Of a stretch of 64,000 nt of DNA, positions 45,901-57,900 are shown in pieces. Position 1 is the first letter of the stretch, and every line of letters begins with the position of its first letter. Where the stretch lies: assembly GCA_951799405.1 (NCBI GenBank), contig OX637332.1:10545001-10609000 (forward strand), given 5' to 3'. The position numbers were made by a program, and so were the translations under genes. Source of the stretch: Agapetus fuscipes (taxonomy: Eukaryota; Arthropoda; Insecta; Trichoptera; Glossosomatidae). The notes beneath the pieces are model-generated. The model was not told the origin of the DNA. It ran no database searches and was given only the letters and a program-made list of their open reading frames with translations.

Positions 45901-48900
45901 TTTTGAAAAATCAAAATATAAGTTAGATTTTGTAGGGTTTGTGTATTCACACAGTGAAAATTCATTTTTTAAATAAAATTATTTTTTCTTTAACGTAGTT
46001 TAATTTTCACAATAATATTTTATATCTCGAGCACTTTCAATTTTTTTTAATTTTGGACTGTTATATTTAATTTAAATTAAGTTCATCTTTATTGTACCTA
46101 TACCTACCTATTTATTTGAATTTATATAATTTTGATCTATGGTTTGTTCTTAATAATTTTAATTTCACATACATCACTCTTGATAATGACCTGAATATTG
46201 ATGGTCGAAAGTGCTCGAGATATAAAATATTATTGTGAAAATTAAACTACATTAAAAAAAAAAAAAAATTATTTAAAAAATATATAAGTTGTAAGTATAT
46301 GGTTACAGGACAAGTAAAATTTATTAATGTACAACCGATTTCAAAAACACGATTTCATTTTAATATTTAAAAAACAAATTTCCTTGACTTATAGGGTATG
46401 AGGCTGACCACCCATACTGTAAAAAATGGTTCACTTTGCCAATGTCACCCCTGTTTCATTTAAGGCTTGGATTTTATTTACAAGCATTCACCATTTGTAA
46501 GCGTGAACTACACGTTTTGGTTTGTGGGCATGCATTTGATATTAGCTTTTAATGTAAATATATATTTGCAACTTACATTGTAGATTATAGAAAGGTTACA
46601 AAGTGTATGCCTCATCAATTAAAATTTTATTATTTTAATTTAAAAAATAATAATATATAATAATCTATAATCTAAGTTGCAAGGATATATTCATTTAAAG
46701 CTCTCAGATGTAAGCCCACAAACCAACAAGTGTAGTTCGCGCTTACAAATGCTGAATGTGTACTTACAAATAAAATCCAAACCTCAAATGAACATAAGCC
46801 CCACAACTTTTGCTGACCTTCCCTGAAACAGGGGTAACATTGGCAAAGTGAACCATTTTTTACAGTATATAAAACTCGTTTAAAATTGTAATCACAGTAA
46901 TTTAGATGAAATATTTGAGGAATCCACTTGCAAACCACGCTTAGTTAAAAAAAAGGTTTTTTTGCAATGGCTGTCATTGCATTGGATTTAAAAAAATGCT
47001 ATTCTGTATTTTATTGTACTATTCAAAACTCGCCAAGTTACGTATAATTTGAGTTTTTATTATTATAACTATGAAATATCACAGCGACTTTTGCAAGAGT
47101 ATACCGTATTAAGCCTCATTTTTTGTATTATATTCCATTTATTAGTCAAAGGATTCCTAAAATTATCATTTTTTTGCCACTTTGTTTTTTAGTAGTCAGT
47201 GGAATTTTTTTTTCAAGAGGCTCGATTATTTCGAGTACAGCCCTGAGCGCTGTTGTCCCTTTCTTTCACACGCTAGAACACTATCTTTAAAGTAGACGCG
47301 CTGCTTTAGCATGCGCTGGTTAATAATTCGTTAAAAATACAAATAAAACGTTAATTAGCGTACAATTACTTGGGAAATGTGTTTCCATCCATTTACTTTT
47401 TTTTTTCGGACCTATTCTTGCACCCTTTCACACAGCAAACCATTTTTAGCGAGATGTTTACGATCGGAGCTCTGGCAAAGTAATGAGGCCAAAACCGAGC
47501 ATTACAATAGGGTAATTGCAGTAGTGGGGAAAACGGTGTAAAATACTATGGTTGTGTAGAGTACATTTCAAGGATCACAATCATATATTTTTTATATGGT
47601 AAAAATAAAGATATCGTTGATAATTTTCAAAAATAAAATGTCGAGAATTTAAATCCCGCCAAAACGCATTGGGACCGAAGAAACATGCTGTGACGTCAAA
47701 ATTACGTAGATGGATCCATCGGTCTTAGAAGACCTAACGGTACACTCCATACATCGTGAGATCCATTGGCATCACATCCGCCTAAATAAAAAAATGAGCT
47801 GTTTTAGCGGAAATCGAAAATGGGCAAATTTTACAGAGCTGTAATTTAAAAACTAAGCCAGATATAATTTTTTTAAAAACGCAGATGTATTTTTTAAAAG
47901 GTAGTCTATCATTTTATGAAATAAAAAAAAAGTGAAATTACCCTATTGCACGCGGATTGAGGTTCAGCGCTTCAGTCCAAAAACTAGGCGACATTATTTT
48001 GGTCTGGACTTCACCTCTATACCTCATAACTCTATGTCATAAAGGGATCTTTTTAGTTTTTGAGCTTTTTCCAGGTTACACAATTAAACCACCTTTCTCA
48101 GTAAAAACCTTTGAAGGAAAAATCTTGAGAAAACAAAAAAGAGGTCACCCAAGAACTTATAGTTTCAGGATTTGAAGCTGCTCATGGATGTCTCCTCCTA
48201 TTGGCATCTCAAGAGGATAGAAAATAATAGAGACAAATGGCTAGCCCAACAAGGCACTGCCTTTAGAAGATGATGATTTCAGGGAAAATATACCTAGGCT
48301 CAAAAGACTTACAGACTTCAAAAATAAAAATAAAAATTTAAAATCGCTTAAGTAATTATTATATTACAATTAAGAGTGAGTTTAAAAAAATGTAATGGGT
48401 AGCCCTATGTCTTTCCCTGCACCAGAATCTTTGCATTAGAATCCTTAATCCATGCCTGCAAATACACATTTTATAGCAACACGTCAAAAATATAACAGAA
48501 CTCAAAAAACACTTCACCAATGCATTCAATTCTAATTGTCAATTATTATTTTGATCCAAAAGTCTTACAGGTTAAATATCATAATTAAAAAATCAAGTAA
48601 CTTAAAACGTGCATAAATAAATTAGAGAATGGCATTCCTTTTAACAAAATAATGATTGAAAAATAATTGAAAAAAGGATAAAGCAGGAAGTACAAATAAT
48701 ACAGTTGGGATCGGGACCAATATTTTTATTAAAGGCAAAGCTCCTCAAATGTTGCAGGATACAAAAAAAATACCTTCTTGAAAAACAATGTACACATTGG
48801 GGTACAAATGCAATTGTGGTTTTTTCTGTACCTTCTCATGTACACATACATATCTGTTGTAAAAAATGTGTTTTCAAATTCAAACATCATAAATATTTAT

Positions 48901-51900
48901 TGAAAAAGGTTTATGTTAGTCACAAAACCTACTTGTAAGTATCAGATTTCATGAAAAACTTTTACAGGCACCTTCTATAATAATAATATATTAATATAAT
49001 ATAATCTATAATCTAAGTTGCAAGGATATATTCATTTAAAGCTCTCAGATGTATGCCCACAAACCAACAAGTGTAGTTCGCGCTTACAAATGCTGAATGT
49101 GTACTTACAAATAAAATCCAAACCTCAAATGAACATAAGCCCCACAACTTTTGCCGACCTTCCCTGAAACAGGGGTGACATTGGCAAAGTGAACCATTAT
49201 TTCTTTGGTGGTCAGCCTCATACCAACCTATAAGTCAAGGAATTTAAAATTATTAACAAAAAAAGATAGATTTTTTTGTTTATATTTTTGAAGAATAAAA
49301 AGATTTCAAAGTGTACTGAAATATTTCAATTTTTAAATAAGAAATACTTATGAGTATTTTATGATAGAAATACTATGTACAAAGTAATATAAAATAATAA
49401 TGACAAGCACACACTAGGCCAATGGTTGAATAAATAAATAAGTATGATTTATTTGTACCCTTAGTACGAGTTGGAAAACTTGAGAAAAGTAAAGTTTACG
49501 GAAATTATTAAAGAGTGATTTCTCCCAAAATCTGCCGTTTTTGTTTATGGTCTTGACAAAAGAGTTACTGTGATGAAGAAAATCAAGTTCAAACAAACAA
49601 AAACCGCAGATTTTGGGAGAAATAACTCTTTAATAATTGTCGTAAACTTTACATTACTCAAGTTTTGCAACTCGTACTAAGGGTACTGGTGAACGCTGTT
49701 TTTGTGCCAATCATACTTCAAAAGCAAGCTTAAACCTCGCTTTAGAAAGTACCAATTCTCAAACAAGACCCAGTTACTATAAGACTGGATAGTCCTTTTG
49801 TGATTGGTCATCAATAAAGGCATGCAAACTTTTCATCCCACCAAAATATACTTGATTTTTTCTTTTATGCTCAGCCAGTAATCAAACTTAAAACCCTCCG
49901 ATTGTGAGTCTGGAACGTTAACCACTAGACTGATGATCTTTCGATTAGAATTTATGAAATATTTTCAATGCATAATGTGCACTTGTTTAAAAATCGGAAA
50001 ATTTGGAAAAGAAAAATAAGCCATGTAAGCAATAAATACTGGAGATGTTTAATAATTTATAATACATTCAAAAAATGGTTTGAAAGCCAAGAAAGTACCT
50101 ATATGGAAAGCATTTCATCTGAACACTATTAAACTGTGTTAAAATAAAAAGTAAGTATTGAGGTATGAATTTGATATTTTATTGTTTTTTTTTTCACTAT
50201 TCATCTACAGGGTTTTTTCTTATGTAATAAATAATATTTTGATGATAATAAAAGAAACAAAATAAAAATTGAGTGAAAATTACTTGTATTATATTGTGGT
50301 TTGTATATTGAAAAATTACAGTTACAAAATTACTGAGATTCATCAACAAATGGAGTTACTTATAGGTACATCTTTAATAAGAGCAAACTGAAAATAAGTG
50401 GAAGTTAGAAAAGAAAGAAAGCGATACTTCTATGAAATAATAACTATTTAAGCACTATTCAATATTCATGCTACATGCTACATGTCAACTTAAAATTTAA
50501 ATCACCTAACTATTTCATAAATAAAATAATAAATTTTGAACGCTTCCATCACCAGTACACTTTCCATTTTTTAAGCTTAATTAATTTTAAAATCACACCA
50601 ATTTTCTTTTGGTAATAAATCAAAGAAATTTACGTGAGTAGTTGATCATTTTTATAATAAGTTAGTTTTAATTTCTTTGGTATAAAGCAAAGAGAAATTA
50701 TGAAAATAAATGCTTTGACATGTCACACATGCTTTTGCCTTGAAAGCCTTAATTTTCTTTTTTTCTTTTCACCAAGCCATCATTTTGGTTATCACCTTAA
50801 AAATGAAAAAAAGCACCACTTAATTATAGTAGCTACCGGGAATATCTCCTCGCACGGGCCCTTCATCCACATCGTTGTCTTGGACATCGATTTGGATTCT
50901 TTCTTCATTGGTTCCTTCAGCGCTCGTGGCTACGCAGGCGTACGTTCCCTCATCGTAGTCTCGGATGCTCTTCAGTATCAGCTTGCTGCGGCCTGGCATC
51001 TCTGCACCAAGGACTTGCTGGTCTGGAGAAACTGGAAAATTGACAGATAATTGTTTTGAAATTAGGATTATATATTTACTTGATATATAGGTTAGTACCC
51101 ATACTGTAAAAAATGGTTCACTTCGTCAATGTTATCCCTATTTCAGGGAAGGTTGGCAAGAGTTGTAAGGTTTCAGTTCATTTTGAGATTTGGTTTTTCT
51201 TTGGTAAGCTCAAAGTTATACCTATGTGTCTGCTTGTGGGCATACATTTTATAAGAAACCTAAATATTAATATGGCTTTACATCTTAGATTGTGGATTAC
51301 AGATAGATAGATAATTGTTACTAAATTTTCGTAGCTGTGTCACTTTTATATTAAAGTTTGGGCAGTTTGTAAATAATCATGCCATTTTTTTAGTTTCAAC
51401 ATACTAACAACTTCTCATAGCTATTTACGATGACATAAAGCATTATTAATTTACCTTTGATCCACTTTGTCATGGGTTCTGGGTATCCTGTTGCCACACA
51501 ATCAATAATCACATCTCTTCCCGACTGAGCGAGCACGTAGCTTTCAGAAACGTTGATAGTTGGAGGAAGGTATGCTATGACTGTTGCATTGGCTGAACCG
51601 ACTCCTGCCAAGTTAGATCCAGTGCAAATGTAGACTCCTTCATCGTAAATTGTCAGTGATGTGAAACTGCAAAGGAGTACAAGGGGAACAAATGTAGTGA
51701 TAGCCATTAACCATGGACAAGTTCCCATGCAAAGGCAATGGTCTCTATATCAAGTAGTGCTTTTGACTTGTAAATGGATGGAAGTGGGTTTCATTCCCGG
51801 TGAAGCACAAAAAAATATAATTTAATTTTCAAATAGGTATACTTTTTGTTGGGCAAAGTAATCATCTGACTTTATAAAATTCTGGTCTCTAAAGGTTCAT

Positions 51901-54900
51901 AAAGCAACTGGGTATTGCTTGAAATATTGGATGTTTCTTAACGTTGCTTATGTTTGCTGAGGGTCTTTGGAAGGGATTACACAAAATGGGGGAGTTTTAC
52001 CTACCATTAAAACTCTTATTATGTTTCTATAGATGTCTGGAGTCCATATTATGAGAGAAACAATCACTTTTCCCCTTTTATGTGGTTTTTTAGTCTATTC
52101 CTGGGTCTTTGATTTGCACTTTTTTACACTTTAGGCACTTTCTACTCTATGGTCGCTTTTTCCCTATTTCCTGTTCCCTATTTCCAGTTTCCCCATAACC
52201 CGGTCGCAATTTTTCATAAAGCTCATAATACACCAGGTAGGGGTTACCTGGACTCCAGACATCTATAGAAACATAATAAGAGTTTTAATGGTAGGTAAAA
52301 CTCCCCCATTATGTGTTCTGAGAGATGTCTGGAGTCCATATTATGAGAGATCTGTCTATTATCTCCTGGTGACCGGGGACGTCTTTATTTGATATTAACT
52401 GGTTGAAATAGGGAAAGATCTTCTGGAGCTGTATGTTTCAACATCTCTTTCTGATAGTATTTTCTGAAAGTGTTTTCCTTTTTCCAGTTGCCTCTTTCCA
52501 GTATGTTATCTATTGGATTAAGTGATGCGACCGCTGAACGTGTGCTGCCGGGAGTGGCCTCTACTCCTGCTGATTTTAGCGTGTTCTTTACCCATCCTCC
52601 TATGATTGTTCTTGCAGCTGCCTTCACTTGTACTCGGGTGCTGATGAACAGGTTATAAAGATTTTGTCCTGATCTCCTTTCGCGTGATAGTTCAATCAGC
52701 TTCCTTATCCAGAAGACTGGGTTGACGTTGTGTTCCTTGGGTTCCAGAAGTCTCCGATTAGATTGTCGGTGTTTGAGGGTATCTGTTTTTGATCTAAAGA
52801 ATGGAATTAACACAATTGATGTGCCTTCGTCGAGAATGTTTCCTTCTGTGATATTTAGCAAGGTCAGATTGTGTACTCTTCTTCCTGAAGATAACAGAAG
52901 TAAGATTGCCGTTCTACACGCAACTTCATAGAGAGAATCTGATCGAGGAGTGTTCCTGACTAGCCAGTCTCTCACTATCTGCCGATTCCACACAGGGGAC
53001 TTAGGAGGGGTGATCTTTACCATTGCTAGTGCTTTTAATGTTTTTAAATTTAATTTCACTAGGAAATCTGAGCTGAGATTATTTTCCATCATTGCGTTGC
53101 AGAAGGTTACGATGGCTGACTTGTGTACCAGCATAGTCCTGTATGATAGTTTTTCGTTAATGAACAGTTGCGCTAGATACCTTGCCAATTGATTAGGAGA
53201 TGGTGTGTTGGGATGGGTATTATTCGCCAGTATCCAGCGGCACCATCTTTGCCAAGCAGGTTTATATGTGTTGAGTGGGGAAGCTCGCCATCCTGACAGG
53301 AACAGTCTTTTCTCTTCCGCGTTCCAGGAATTTAAGATACTGTCCCCAGTCCCAATTTTCCACACTTCCATTTCCAGATCCTGAATCCTGGGTGGTGGAT
53401 TGCCTGTTGATGTGTTGATTAGTACTGACACCAGGTTCGGTATTTGCATCGGAGGTACGAGTGATCGACGAATTAAGTCTGGACGCCAGAAGACCCTCTG
53501 CCACCTCGGGACCACGAGTAGGTAAGTTCCGGTCGCCCCGTTTAGGTGCCTCAGGATCCTCGGTATACGGTTTGGCGGAGGAAATATCCGACCCACATTG
53601 TAGAGCCAGTGCCGACTGAAGGCGTTTTGAAAGATTGCGCATGAGTCTGTGGAGTCTCTGGACACGTAAGTTGAACTCATGTGTGCCATGGTGGATGCGA
53701 ACAGGTCTATATCTGGTACTCCGAAATGATTGAAAATGGCCTTCGTTGCTGTTGGTAAGAGATGCCACTCTGGAGGGGATCTTCCTCTTGATAGGTGATC
53801 CGCGTCTCCGTATCTTCCCGGTAGGTACTGCGCTGTTAGCGAGATTTCCCATTGGTCTGCCAGAGTCAACAGATCTCGGGTAAGATTTAGGAGTGTTTTG
53901 GATCTGGTGCCCCCTTCCTTGCGGATGTAGGCGACTACTGTCTTGTTGTCCGATTGTACCAGAATTTCGGAGCCGGAAAGGTCGTGCGCTGTGCGTTGCA
54001 GGGTTGCAAAAACAGCGAACAACTCTTTTCGGTTGGAGTGCTACTTCTTTTGTTGAACGGTCCACTGTCCTGACAGCATCAAGTCGTCCAGAGTTGCTCC
54101 CCAAGCTAAGTCTGACGCATCTGTTGTCAAGAAATGTCCGAAGGTTTCCCTGTGGATGGAACTTGATTCGTTCGCATTCCCTATCCACCACTCTATTTCT
54201 TGTAAGCTATCCTCGGTCATTTGTATGGACCCTCTTGGTGACAGGTGCTTCAGTGGCTTGCTCGCTATCTGCAATTGTCTGCAGTGGAGGCGACCATGAA
54301 GCTGGCAAAGTTTAGTCTTCCTAGGAGACTTTCCGCCAGTTTTAAGGACCATTTTCGAGAAGTCAGTATTGCTCGAAGTGAGTGGCACAATGCCTCTTGC
54401 TTCCGGTAAGAAAGACCTACTTAGTGACAGGTGCTTCAGTGGCCTGCTCGCTATCTGCAATTGTCTGCAGTGGAGGCGACCATGAAGCTGGCAAAGTTTA
54501 GTCTTCCTAGGAGACTTTCCGCCAGTTTTAAGGACCATTTTCGAGAAGTCAGTATTGCTCGAAGTGAGTGGCACAATGCCTCTTGCTTCCGGTAAGAAAG
54601 ACCTACTTGGTGACAGGTGCTTCAGTGGCCTGCTCGCTATCTGCAATTGTCTGCAGTGGAGGCGACCATGAAACTGGCAAAGTTTAGTCTTCCTAGGAGA
54701 CTTTCCGCCAGTTTTAAGGACCATTTTCGAGAAGTCAGTATTGCTCGAAGTGAGTGGCACAATGCCTCTTGCTTCCGGTAAGAAAGGAATTTGCAATTGT
54801 TGTGCGTGTCCCAAACGATTCCCAAGTACTCTAATTGTTGAGTGGGGAAGAGCACTGACTTCTGGAGATTTACATACCACCCCAGAGATTGTAGGATTCT

Positions 54901-57900
54901 ACTGCTAGATGCGATTGCCGACAAAGATCGTCCTTGGATTGGCTCGCAAGGAGGAAGTCGTCGAGATAAACGATTGTCCGAATACCTCGTCGCCTCAGTA
55001 GTTGGGCTACCCCATTTGTAAGGGTTGCAAACATTCTGGGGGCAGATGAAAGGCCAAAGGGCAGACTTGTCATCTGAAGTAATTCTCCTCGATAGACCAG
55101 TCGCAAAAATCTCCAATGTTTCTGTGCACTTGGGAGATGAAAGAAGGCTTGCGATAGGTCTATTTTCGACAACCAATTGTTTGGCTGCAGAAACTCTGGC
55201 ACTTTGTAGTGGCTATGAGTTTGAACGGAACCGGGTCCAGGAAGAAGTTTAACGATTTTAGGTTGAAAATCATTCTCGAGGAACGGTCCGATTTGGGTGT
55301 TAGGAACATTTTTGATAAGAAGCTGGGAGATGACTCCGCGGCCTCTATAACGCCGAATTCGGTCATTTCCTTTATTTGAGAGTCCATTTCGGGTGAAGGA
55401 CTCGTCTGGTATAGCATTAAGGTCTTTTTGTGTGGTAATATCAGAGGGGGAATTGAGATGAAAGGTATTCTTACTCCGATTATCATCTTCAGGATGTGGT
55501 TTGGTGCTCCGAGTGACGACCAAACCTGTAGGGAGGACTTCAAGCATCCTCTGCGAAATGGTTTCTTGTCATTTTCGTGGATGCCTCCTTCTGTCTCCTT
55601 TGAGATTTCCTGACCGTGTGTTAATAACAAGTGTTATTCCCTGCCCTTTTTCCTCTTGAAGAGAAATTTGGAGCGTCTCTAAGGCCTCGATTGCTTTCCG
55701 CAGTGGGTCGTTGCTGCCCTCTAAAAAACTGATTCCTTTTCTGTACTGGAACGTGCGGTTTTGATGAGGTGCTGGGTTGAGGGCACTGGGTCTTCACTGA
55801 CAATTTGTCGGTGGTCCCCACTCTAGAGAAAAAAGACGTGAGACTGTCTTTGCCAAACAAGTGTTCGGTACTCGGCGGGAATTTGTTTAACCCCTCTCAC
55901 GTGCTCTTCCTTAACATGCCCTAGCACAGCTTTCCTGCGGAACTGGAGGGCTTCTGTCCGCCTCCCCCATACCGTCTGGAGGATGTCTTCCGAGACTTTC
56001 TGGTATGGCGAGTCCAGAGCGAACAGCGTTTTGACCTTTTCGAAAAGGGCTTTCCTCGCCAAGGTCGTGTCGCTCCGGGCTCCCCAGTTGACCAAGGTCT
56101 GAAGCCCAGACTGGAACTCCTCTTTCTGGATGAGGAGGGCGTGGGACATGGCTGCAAACGACCGCTCGCCTGAATAGGGGAGCTTACGTCGCACTGGCGA
56201 AGTTCATCGTTCACTGCCAGGTCGACGAACGCCGGTTCTGCCAGGTACTTTTTCTGTACCTCGGCGTACCTTACTCCGGCCCAGTTTTCACTGTCGAAGT
56301 GCTGGAGCCTTTGGAGCGCTTCGACCCTGTTGCTCTTGGCCTTGGGGTGAGCTGGTTCTTCCACCGTTGTGGCGGCTTCCTGGAAGCTCAGCAGTAGCTC
56401 TTCCTGGGCCTCCTCATTCTCTTCCAGTCCCGAAGGTTGTTAGAGGAAGTTGCTGGAAGGGTTTCCTGCCGCCGATTCAACGAGATTTCCCATAGAACTG
56501 GCGGGCCAGTCACCGAAAACTGTGTTCGTCAGCATCACGATGTGGGAAACCAGATAATCTATCCTTGGGTCCAAGACAACCCTCAGCCGTTTCTGACGCC
56601 GCGGCGGTGAACCTGATTCCGAAGTGTCATATCCGCGTTTTAGTGACGCATCACCTGAATCCTGTGAGATTTCGTCGAGAGGTTGCCCTTTATTGTTATC
56701 ACAACTCATAACATTGATTTTGATGTTATATAAAGTAAAAACTCCGTTAAAATAACGAAAAACGTTTTTCGTAAATATGACAGCGTGGCATAACCAACAA
56801 AAATACGTATGCGAACTTTTAACCACCACAATATCACCTGTTTTAGTTTTTAATTGTTCACAAGGACACAAGATGGTAAAATAACACTCTTTTAAATGTT
56901 TTTGCCCAGGAATATTGTCAATTCACTCAAATTTTCGAAGGTAAAATCAACTGACATGTGACCACAAGGGGAAAATGACGCTTTATGAAAAATTGCGACC
57001 GGGTTATGGGGAAACTGGAAATAGGGAACAGGAAATAGGGAAAAAGCGACCATAGAGTAGAAAGTGCCTAAAGTGTAAAAAAGTGCAAATCAAAGACCCA
57101 GGAATAGACTAAAAAACCACATAAAAGGGGAAAAGTGATTGTTTCTCTCATAATATGGACTCCAGACATCTCTCAGAACACATAATAGCGCTCACTATAA
57201 TAAAAACTGATTTTATTATGACCACAGATAAGCACCTCAAGATTCCTCCTTGCTCCATCCTGGTATTGGGTGAGAGACGCCCAGAGTTGGGTCGGGACCA
57301 GGTGATGGCGGGTTCTGGGATTCCTTGAGTGGGCTGACACCAAAGCCGGTGATTGCTTCCGAGTAGAACGCGTTGTGGCTCTTGAGGATAGATCTGTACA
57401 ACTGGTACTTCTCGCCCTGCAATGGAATGCCATACAAATATCAATAAAAACATAAAACAATAATAACAGAAAATGGAGATGGAACAAGGTTCCAAATTTC
57501 AAATTCCTGTTGACGGGGGGACATCACGAACCTAGCAACCAAAATAAAATATAATTTCACTTTTTCCCTAACAATTCTAAAAATGTATGCTGCTTGACTT
57601 AGGTTTGTATGCGGCTGACCACCCATGCTGTAGCAAATGGTTCGCTTTGCCAATGTCACCCCTGTTTCAGGGAAGGTCGGCAAGAGTTGCAGGGTGTATG
57701 TTCATTTGAGATTTGGGTTTTTATGTTGAAGGTTCACATGCGGCATGTACAAGCGCGCACTTATACTTGTCTGCTTGTGAAAATGCATATAATGTGAATC
57801 CTTAATGTTACATATCTTTGCAACTTAGATTAGATTAGAGACGGAACAAGGTTCCAAATTTCCAATCCCTCTTGACGGGATGACATCACAAACCTAGCAA

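Larger units (their letters stand above)
51988..57186 (-). mobile_element. DIRS-like retrotransposon copy B, structurally complete
   Basis: A 5.2-kb element with inverted terminal repeats of 190 bp (52033-52222 and 56980-57169). It has unequal outer ends (51988-52032 and 57170-57186) and an internal complementary region (52249-52350) that joins the complements of both ends at 52307/52308. The order on the minus strand is gag, RT/RNase H, DIRS linker domain, tyrosine recombinase. The recombinase frame is open. gag and RT are frameshifted, so the copy is not autonomous. It lies in the perlecan intron between exons 4 and 5, in the sense orientation. Confidence 0.92.
51738..57196 (+). mobile_element. 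SINE family 1 interrupted by DIRS copy B
   Basis: The SINE runs 51738-51987 (...ggattacacaaaat) and its next bases (agcgctcacta) appear at 57187, immediately after the DIRS right end. Intact SINE-1 copies read cacaaaaacagcgctcacc here. Confidence 0.8.
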
